A stretch of 44,530 nucleotides of DNA. Origin: Limisphaerales bacterium (GTDB lineage Bacteria; Verrucomicrobiota; Verrucomicrobiia; Limisphaerales; UBA11358). Within the stretch, counting starts at the first letter, position 1. Each line of letters opens with the position of its first letter. Below are positions 8,372 through 14,683 of the stretch, one piece after another. The notes under the pieces were generated by a model. The model was not told the DNA's origin. It saw only the letters and a list, made by a program, of their open reading frames with translations, and ran no database searches. Where the stretch lies: NCBI GenBank assembly GCA_025362675.1, contig JANYFN010000305.1, positions 1 through 44,530 of the forward strand, given 5' to 3'. The position numbers and the translations under genes were made by a program.

Positions 8372-9397
8372 ATGAAACGATTGGCCCAAATCCTTCCCAT
8401 TTTTCTCGCTGCGGCATTGCAGATCATGCCAATGGTCAGAAATTTTTTCCTCAGTCCCGCCGCAGGTTCGAGCTTCGCCTTCATTCTCCGTTGGGGCGTC
8501 GGCTCAGCGGCGGCCGTCGGGGCATATGATTCGTGTTCGGGAGCGACCAATTTTTTCGCCGGCCCAACGAACATGACCTTGAACATGAATACGCCTTATA
8601 CCACCAACTTGTTATTAACCGTCAAGACTTCCGGCGATGGCGGGGCGCTTTGCACCGTGTTAACCAATAGCACAGTGGCGGCCGTTCTTATATATCCCGC
8701 TACTACGACCAACGGTATGCCCGCAGGAATGAGTTTGAAGTTTTTTGATTTGAATACTGGCAGTTCCAGTTTTTCAAATGTTTACTGCCAAATTTACGGA
8801 ACTCCAACCAAGGCTGGCACCAATTTATTTCATCTGAATTTATTCTACCAAACTGGCACTGCCGCCGTGGATGGTGATTTTAGAATAGTTGTTCAGGCTG
8901 CCAGCGGTGGGGTTGCGCCGACGATTACCAATCAGCCGACGGGAACTTCGATAATAGCCGGTGGTAGCACCTCGTTTAGCGTTACTGCTGGTGGCACGAC
9001 TCCGCTGGCCTATCAGTGGCGATTAGCTAACACCAACCTGACCGGAAACACAGCGAGTGCATTAAGTCTCTCGCAAGTCCGTATGAGTCAGGCGGGAAAT
9101 TATACTGTGGTCATAACAAATTCCTTCGGATCCATCACCAGCTCCCCAGCGGCGCTCGTGGTCAATGCGCCAGCTTCACCGACCATTACTGCACCCACAA
9201 AAAACGGCGGCGGATTTCAATTCACCTTTGTTCCGGTCGTCGGTTTAACAAATACCGTTCAAGCCAATAGCGATCTGAGCGGTGGCGCGTGGAATATGTT
9301 CTCCAACGTCCCGCCGCCCGTCAGCGTCAGCCCAGTGACGGTCACGGATACTCTCGGCAGTTCCAATCGTTTCTATCGCGTGATGATTCAGCCTTAA
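8372..9397 (+). CDS. Secreted Ig-like-domain protein
   Basis: Signal peptide MKRLAQILPIFLAAALQ and Ig-like segment PTITNQPTGTSIIAGGSTSFSVTAGGTTPLAYQWRLANTNLTG...AGNYTVVITNSFGSITSSPAALVV. The start was chosen at 8372 rather than 8183. Confidence 0.8.
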   Translation: MKRLAQILPIFLAAALQIMPMVRNFFLSPAAGSSFAFILRWGVGSAAAVGAYDSCSGATNFFAGPTNMTLNMNTPYTTNLLLTVKTSGDGGALCTVLTNSTVAAVLIYPATTTNGMPAGMSLKFFDLNTGSSSFSNVYCQIYGTPTKAGTNLFHLNLFYQTGTAAVDGDFRIVVQAASGGVAPTITNQPTGTSIIAGGSTSFSVTAGGTTPLAYQWRLANTNLTGNTASALSLSQVRMSQAGNYTVVITNSFGSITSSPAALVVNAPASPTITAPTKNGGGFQFTFVPVVGLTNTVQANSDLSGGAWNMFSNVPPPVSVSPVTVTDTLGSSNRFYRVMIQP

Positions 9398-9426
9398 ACG
9401 CGTATTCATTTTGACGGCACAGTTTT

Positions 9427-9454
9427 CGGCGTTGCGTCGGCGGGCGCAACGCCG
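9427..9454 (+). terminator. Hairpin (10 bp perfect stem) between the Ig-like gene and rph
   Basis: CGGCGTTGCG-tcggcggg-CGCAACGCCG. No long U-tract follows, so it could be a terminator or a 5' UTR element. Confidence 0.45.
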
Positions 9455-9468
9455 TTAAACTTTGCGCC

Positions 9469-10206
9469 ATGTCAGAAAATTTTCGCGCGGACGGACGCGC
9501 CCCAAATCAAATCCGTCCACTGCGTTTTCAAAACAACATCGCGCCTTATGCCGCCGGTTCCACGCTCATCGAATGGGGCAACACCCGCGTCATCTGCGGC
9601 GTGACCATCGAGGAAACAATCCCGCGTTGGATGAAGGACCAAAAAATCTCCGGCGGCTGGCTCACGGCGGAATACTCCATGCTCCCCTACTCCACTTTGG
9701 AACGTAAACCGCGCGATATCTCCAAGGGTAAACTGGACGGTCGTTCGTCCGAAATTCAACGGCTTATCGGCCGCTCGATTCGCGCGGCCGTGGATCTTGA
9801 AAAATTTGGCTCCCGCACCATTTGTATTGATTGCGATGTGTTGCAAGCGGATGGCGGCACGCGCACCGCAGCCATCACCGGCGCGTTTGTCGCCCTCTCG
9901 CTCGCGGTAAAAAAACTGATGGCTGAAAAGAAAATCACGGAAACGCCCATCCTCGCCGGGGTCGCCGCCGTGAGCGTCGGCATCGTCGCCGAAAAAGCGT
10001 TGCTCGACTTGTGTTACACCGAAGACGTGGCGGCGGCGGTGGATATGAATCTCGTGATGAATTCACGCGGCGAATTTATCGAGCTGCAAGGCTCGGGCGA
10101 AGAGGCAACTTTTACGGATACCCAGCTTGCCGAGTTGCTCGCGCTCGGCAAAATCGGCGTCGCTGATTTACTGGCCGCCCAACAAACCGCCATCGCCCAA
10201 GGATGA
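9469..10206 (+). CDS. rph: Ribonuclease PH
   Basis: RADGRAPNQIRPLRFQNNIAPYAAGSTLIEWGNTRVICGVTIEE...RSSEIQRLIGRSIRAAVDLEKFGSRTICIDCDVLQADGGTRTAAITGAFVAL. Confidence 0.95.
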   Translation: MSENFRADGRAPNQIRPLRFQNNIAPYAAGSTLIEWGNTRVICGVTIEETIPRWMKDQKISGGWLTAEYSMLPYSTLERKPRDISKGKLDGRSSEIQRLIGRSIRAAVDLEKFGSRTICIDCDVLQADGGTRTAAITGAFVALSLAVKKLMAEKKITETPILAGVAAVSVGIVAEKALLDLCYTEDVAAAVDMNLVMNSRGEFIELQGSGEEATFTDTQLAELLALGKIGVADLLAAQQTAIAQG

Positions 10207-10213
10207 TTTTATC

Positions 10214-10873
10214 GTGACAAAATCCAAAAAACTCTGGCATCACCATACCAAAAGACCCGCGACCCGGCTGCTACTTATCCGCCACGGTGAAGTGGAAACC
10301 CGCTACCAAAATAAATTTGGCGGCGTGATTGACATGAACCTCTCGGCAAATGGGAGAAAGCAGGCCAAGGTGCTCGCTGATTATCTGCGTGCCAAAACGA
10401 TTGATGCGATCTATGCCAGCCCGATGAAGCGCGTGCAGCAGACGCTCGCGCCCACATTAAAATTCAGCCATCAACAGCAAACTATTCTGCCCGGCCTGAA
10501 GGAAATTGATTTTGGCGACTGGACTGGGCTGGGCTGGAAAGACGTGGAAGCACGGTTCAAATTTCGTTCGCACGAATGGCTCGACCAGATTCATCGCCAC
10601 GGCTCCCCCAATGGTGAAAGCGGAAAAGTTTTTTCCGCGCGCGTAAAACCTTGCCTCGAACAAATTATGGCCGCCCATCCCGGAGAAAATGTGGCGATCT
10701 TCTGCCACGGCGGCGTCATCCGCATGATCTTGTCCGTGCTGCTGAAACTGCCGTTGCCGAAAACGAACCAGTTTGACGTCGAATACGCCAGCATCACGCA
10801 GTTAGCGCTGCATGAGCACATAAACGAGGTGGAACTGCTGAACTTCACTCCGTGGCGCGATCTGGTGGGGTGA
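10214..10873 (+). CDS. Histidine phosphatase (phosphoglycerate mutase-like) family protein
   Basis: LLLIRHGEVETRYQNKFGG and VAIFCHGGVIRMIL. A GTG start at 10214 avoids the long overlap with rph. Confidence 0.88.
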   Translation: MTKSKKLWHHHTKRPATRLLLIRHGEVETRYQNKFGGVIDMNLSANGRKQAKVLADYLRAKTIDAIYASPMKRVQQTLAPTLKFSHQQQTILPGLKEIDFGDWTGLGWKDVEARFKFRSHEWLDQIHRHGSPNGESGKVFSARVKPCLEQIMAAHPGENVAIFCHGGVIRMILSVLLKLPLPKTNQFDVEYASITQLALHEHINEVELLNFTPWRDLVG

Positions 10874-10880
10874 AAAATTC

Positions 10881-10952
10881 AACCGCGAAATACACGAAAT
10901 ACGCGAAATAAAAACCAGAAATTTTGTTCGCGTATTTTGCCTATTCGCGGTT
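10881..10952. repeat. Imperfect palindromic intergenic repeat
   Basis: Left arm AACCGCGAAATACACGAAATACGCGAA (from 10881). The right arm (10927-10952) has reverse complement AACCGCGAATAGGCAAAATACGCGAA. Confidence 0.7.
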
Positions 10953-10965
10953 AACAATTCCGATT

Positions 10966-11883
10966 ATGAAAACGACTAAACCTCTCTGGCGCATCTCCGT
11001 CACCACTTCGCTCACAGCGGAGGATGCCGTAATGGAACTGCTCGGTTCAACGTTTGGCACAACCGCCTCGGCCTATTTCAATCTTGAGACTGGCGTGAGC
11101 ATTGTCTCGGTCTATCTGACCGGCAAAAAAGGGCTTTCGGCTGGAAAAAAAGCGGCAATTTTTTCCGGTCTGGAGCAGATGAAAAAATTTGGCCTTGATC
11201 CGCAACCAGGGGAAATTGAAGCCAAAAAAGTCAAACGCGAAGATTGGGCCGAGTCTTGGAAAAAACATTTTAAAGCAATGGAAATCGACAAGGCGTTGCT
11301 CGTAAAACCGAGCTGGATTAAAAAATCGCCCCGCAAAAATCAAGCGGTGGTGATCCTTGATCCGGGTTTGAGTTTCGGCACCGGACAACATGCTACAACG
11401 TCATTTTGCCTTTCGGAAATTGTCAGACTGCAAAAAAAAGAACAGTCAAAATCATTTTTGGACATCGGCACGGGTTCAGGAATCCTGGCTATTTCGGCAG
11501 CAAAACTCGGCTACCAGCCCGTCGAAGCGTTTGATTTTGATCCTGAATCTGTCCGCGTCGCCAAAGCGAATGCTGCGGTGAACGACGTTTCAAAAAAAAT
11601 AAAATTATCACGCGGTGACGTGACGAAGTTGCCACTTCGGGCACCGGAAAAATATGACCTTGTCTGTGCGAATCTCATTTCTAATCTGTTAGTGGCAGAA
11701 CGAAAGCGCATTGTAAATCGGGTAAAACCCGACGGCACGCTGGTGCTGGCCGGGATTTTGGCGGTGGAATTTGGCGAGGTGCAAGTCACGTTCGAATCTT
11801 TGGGTTGGAAACTGGTGGCCGACAAAGTTGAAAAAGAATGGCGTTCTGGTTCGTTTCAATTGGTGCGAAAAAATTCGCAATAA
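10966..11883 (+). CDS. prmA: Ribosomal protein L11 methyltransferase
   Basis: LDPGLSFGTGQHATTSFCL and FLDIGTGSGILAISAAKLG, then VCANLISNLL; typical PrmA. Start at ATG 10966. Confidence 0.92.
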   Translation: MKTTKPLWRISVTTSLTAEDAVMELLGSTFGTTASAYFNLETGVSIVSVYLTGKKGLSAGKKAAIFSGLEQMKKFGLDPQPGEIEAKKVKREDWAESWKKHFKAMEIDKALLVKPSWIKKSPRKNQAVVILDPGLSFGTGQHATTSFCLSEIVRLQKKEQSKSFLDIGTGSGILAISAAKLGYQPVEAFDFDPESVRVAKANAAVNDVSKKIKLSRGDVTKLPLRAPEKYDLVCANLISNLLVAERKRIVNRVKPDGTLVLAGILAVEFGEVQVTFESLGWKLVADKVEKEWRSGSFQLVRKNSQ

Positions 11884-11982
11884 AAGTTTGAACAATCCAC
11901 TACCGGTGCGAGTCTCATTTACGTCTGTCAGCGGATTCCGAAACAGGCCCGAAGAGTTGGCATTGTTTAGGCTGTAGCTCTG

Positions 11983-12174
11983 GTGACAGTAAACGAAAGG
12001 CACAATGCTATGATGAAAACTATGCAAGCCATCAGTGAAGCTATCCGTGATCCGAAACACCCGTTTCGTAAAACAGATCACCAACCAAAAAAATCGCTCA
12101 AAAATCGTTACGAGCGCAGAAAAATCAAAGAATACCTCCATCTCGGGGATTGGTTGTCCGAGGAAGCAGCGTAA
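11983..12174 (+). CDS. Hypothetical small basic protein
   Basis: 63 aa ORF (..MKTMQAISEAIRDPKHPFRKTDHQPKKSLKNRYERRKIKEYLHLGDWLSEEAA), placed just before a bidirectional hairpin. No family recognised. Confidence 0.4.
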   Translation: MTVNERHNAMMKTMQAISEAIRDPKHPFRKTDHQPKKSLKNRYERRKIKEYLHLGDWLSEEAA

Positions 12175-12212
12175 AATTACAGGACAACCATTCTTCTAAA
12201 ATGTCCTTAAAC

Positions 12213-12240
12213 CGCCGGTTGAACCTAAGTTCAACCGGCG
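12213..12240. terminator. Perfect 12-bp inverted repeat between convergent genes (possible bidirectional terminator)
   Basis: CGCCGGTTGAAC-ctaa-GTTCAACCGGCG between the small ORF (+) and the fur/zur gene (-). Confidence 0.7.
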
Positions 12241-12252
12241 ATGTAAGAAAAA

Positions 12253-12714
12253 TCACCTCTGACAGTCCGGGCAGGTTCCAAAAAACTCCAGTTTGTGGGT
12301 CACATTTTTGTAGCCATTTTTTTGAGCAATTCTTTTTTGAATTTCGTCTGGAAAACATTCCGCAATTTCTACCACGCCGGAACAGTTGACGCAAACCAAG
12401 TGATGGTGGTGCCCATCATCTCCTTCGCCAACGAGTTCAAACCTCGCCGCCCCGTCATGGAAATGGTAGCGCTTGACCATTCCCATCGTCTCCAAGAGAT
12501 GCATTGACCGATAAACCGTGGCAAGGTCGCAATGGTCTTTTGGCAGTGCGGCTAAAATCTCCCGACTCGTGAGCGGATGCGGATGGGCATGGAGAATTTC
12601 CAGAATGGCCGCGCGCGGTCCAGTGATCTTTCGGGATTCGCGGCGGAGGCGTCCGGTGAGGTCGGACATTTTTTCGCGACGCGGTGGATGCTCGTGCCCG
12701 CAGACCTTTTTCAT
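12253..12714 (-). CDS. Fur-family metalloregulator, likely Zur
   Basis: LTSREILAALPKDHCDLATVYRSMHLLETMGMVKRYHFHDGAARFEL..GHHHHLVCVNCSGVVEI..CPDCQR. ATGA overlap with the ZIP transporter gene suggests zinc sensing. Confidence 0.88.
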   Translation of the reverse strand: MKKVCGHEHPPRREKMSDLTGRLRRESRKITGPRAAILEILHAHPHPLTSREILAALPKDHCDLATVYRSMHLLETMGMVKRYHFHDGAARFELVGEGDDGHHHHLVCVNCSGVVEIAECFPDEIQKRIAQKNGYKNVTHKLEFFGTCPDCQR

Positions 12715-13430
12715 GCTTCAAAAATTACGCTCGCAAGTCCCAAACCCAACCCCACTACGAGCGCGATAATTTTCGGTAAAGGAAACCGGTGGTGATCTTC
12801 GCTTTCAAACAAAATGGTCGTGGCAATGTGCATGAATATGCCAATGACGACGGCCATTAGATAACGCGAATAGATTGCCAACCCAGTATGCGTGCTGATG
12901 AACATTCCAATGGGAGCCATCGCCGCAAATAGGCCCAGACATGTGAGGGCTCCTGATTTCTTCATGCCGCTTTGCAATAGCATTCCCAGGAGCGCGATGG
13001 AAATCGGATAGTTATGAACAACGACGCTGATCAAAAGAAAGTGGCGCGCGTGGATGTTGACATGTTCCGGCGATTGCCCAAGGGCGAGCGCCTCGACAAA
13101 CGCGTGAATGCATAGTCCCGCCAAAATTCCAAAGGCCATGCGGCCATGAATCTCATGTGCGTGTCCGTGTTCAATCCCCATCGAAACGGCATCCAGCGCG
13201 AGCTGCAACATGAAGCCGGCCAAAATGAATCCGCCAATGATGAGCGGTTTAATTGCCATACCAGCCTCCGGCGCATATAAATCTGGCAATAGATGCATCA
13301 CCACCAAGGTGAAAAGATAGGCACCGATGAACGTATTCAGCAACTTGACCCGGCGGGCATCGGTGAGCTGCAAGCCAAAAACCGTGAGTGCTCCGAGCAC
13401 AATACTGGAAAGCAAAATGAGATAGTCCAT
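12711..13430 (-). CDS. ZIP-family metal (zinc) transporter
   Basis: Multi-TM protein with HGHAHEIHGRM and GILAGLCIHAFVEALALG..VVVHNYPISIALLGM motifs of ZIP permeases. Confidence 0.85.
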   Translation of the reverse strand: MDYLILLSSIVLGALTVFGLQLTDARRVKLLNTFIGAYLFTLVVMHLLPDLYAPEAGMAIKPLIIGGFILAGFMLQLALDAVSMGIEHGHAHEIHGRMAFGILAGLCIHAFVEALALGQSPEHVNIHARHFLLISVVVHNYPISIALLGMLLQSGMKKSGALTCLGLFAAMAPIGMFISTHTGLAIYSRYLMAVVIGIFMHIATTILFESEDHHRFPLPKIIALVVGLGLGLASVIFEA

Positions 13431-13447
13431 GCCGGCGAATTCTTAAT

Positions 13448-13462
13448 TGCAAATCGTTTGCA
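13448..13462. promoter_or_regulatory. Candidate Fur/Zur box
   Basis: TGCAAAT-C-GTTTGCA near-perfect palindrome ending 18 bp upstream of the ZIP start codon. Confidence 0.55.
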
Positions 13463-13472
13463 TTTACAAGGT

Positions 13473-13510
13473 ATAAAAAAAGTCCGTTTTTGCACGGGGC
13501 AAAAACGGAC
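13473..13510 (-). terminator. Rho-independent terminator of the rpsR transcript
   Basis: Minus strand: GTCCGTTTTTGC-cccgt-GCAAAAACGGAC followed by TTTTTTT just downstream of the rpsR stop. Confidence 0.88.
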
Positions 13511-13518
13511 GGTGAAAA

Positions 13519-13773
13519 TTATTTCATCAACAGCATCTGACGAGCGCGCTTGATCGCCGTGGTCATGCGGCGCTGATAGTGCGCGGGCAGACCCGTATAT
13601 TTGCGCGGCAGAATGCGGCCTTGATCCGTCACAAACTGCTTGAGCAGATTCGTGTTCTTGAAGTCCAGCGCATCGAGAGTGAAGTCAATTTTTGGCTTCG
13701 GGCGTGGAGTGCGGTTTTCGCGGACGCCTTTGCCGCGCTTGTCGGATTTTTCGGTGTTGGTCTTGCGTGGCAT
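13519..13773 (-). CDS. rpsR: 30S ribosomal protein S18
   Basis: IDFTLDALDFKNTNLLKQFVTDQGRILPRKYTGLPAHYQRRMTTAIKRARQMLLMK. Confidence 0.95.
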   Translation of the reverse strand: MPRKTNTEKSDKRGKGVRENRTPRPKPKIDFTLDALDFKNTNLLKQFVTDQGRILPRKYTGLPAHYQRRMTTAIKRARQMLLMK

Positions 13774-13775
13774 AA

Positions 13776-13943
13776 TTACTTGATCTCCTTGTGCAAGGTG
13801 TGGCGGCGCAGGGCGGGGTTATATTTCTTAACCTCCAGCTTTTCCAGTTGCAGCTTTTTGTTGCGGGATGTGGTGTAGCGCGAAGGGGATTTCCCCTCTT
13901 TGCGCGCCTCGGTGCATTCGATGGTGATGGTTTCGCGGGCCAT
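13776..13943 (-). CDS. rpmG: 50S ribosomal protein L33, cysteine-poor form
   Basis: Reverse-strand reading: [55 protein letters not shown] (55 aa, absent from the ORF track because of its length). The zinc CxxC pairs are replaced by CTEA and NPAL. Confidence 0.95.
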   Translation of the reverse strand: MARETITIECTEARKEGKSPSRYTTSRNKKLQLEKLEVKKYNPALRRHTLHKEIK

Positions 13944-13946
13944 AAA

Positions 13947-14552
13947 TTATTCTTTTTCTTTCGGAACTTTTGCTTCTTCGGGTTGATCTTCGTCGTCCGT
14001 TTCCACTTCCGGCACGCTGCCGGTCGCGTCGATCGAGCCAAGCGCACCGAGTCGGCGGGACTTAAGTGCCCCGTCTTTTTCCAACTGCGCCTGTGCCTCA
14101 ACCGTAAAACGCGTCCACGGAATCGCTTCTAGGCGCGCCTTAGGAATTTGTTTGGCAGTTAATTCGCAAACGCCATACGTTTTCCGCTCAATGCGTTTCA
14201 GCGCTTCTTCGATTTCAAAAACGGCGTCCTGGTCGGACGATAAAAGGCTCAAGGCAAAATCACGGTCAAAATTATCGGTGCCCGAATCTGCCATGTGCAG
14301 GCTGTAACCGGCGAGCTCCTGTGCGGATTCCTTGGCCAGTCCATTCATCTGCTTGACGAGTTGCTCCCGTAAATCTAAAAGATTCTGACAAAAACCATGC
14401 CACTCGGGCTTGACTTTTTTGAGGTCAAAACTGCTTCCTGATCTGCCAAGTTTAGTTGCTGGCCGACCAAGGATGGCAGCCGCCGTGGCGACGGATTGAT
14501 TTTTGCCACGCGGCGCTAATTTTTTATTCACAGCTTTGTTTTTCGCACTCAC
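13947..14552 (-). CDS. DksA/TraR-family protein with a degenerate zinc finger
   Basis: ALKRIERKTYGVCELTAKQIPKARLEAIPWTRFTVEAQAQLEK matches the DksA C-terminal signature, but three of the four zinc cysteines are replaced (CxxT...TxxA). Confidence 0.82.
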   Translation of the reverse strand: MSAKNKAVNKKLAPRGKNQSVATAAAILGRPATKLGRSGSSFDLKKVKPEWHGFCQNLLDLREQLVKQMNGLAKESAQELAGYSLHMADSGTDNFDRDFALSLLSSDQDAVFEIEEALKRIERKTYGVCELTAKQIPKARLEAIPWTRFTVEAQAQLEKDGALKSRRLGALGSIDATGSVPEVETDDEDQPEEAKVPKEKE

Positions 14553-14683
14553 AATTAAAATCGGTTGAGGCCGGAATTCGTTCCGGTCATTGATTCAAAG
14601 GGGCAGGAATCTAACAAAGCGTGACAAATAATCCACAAAAATCTTCCAATTTTTACGTTGGCTGGTCATTGGCCCAGATATCC

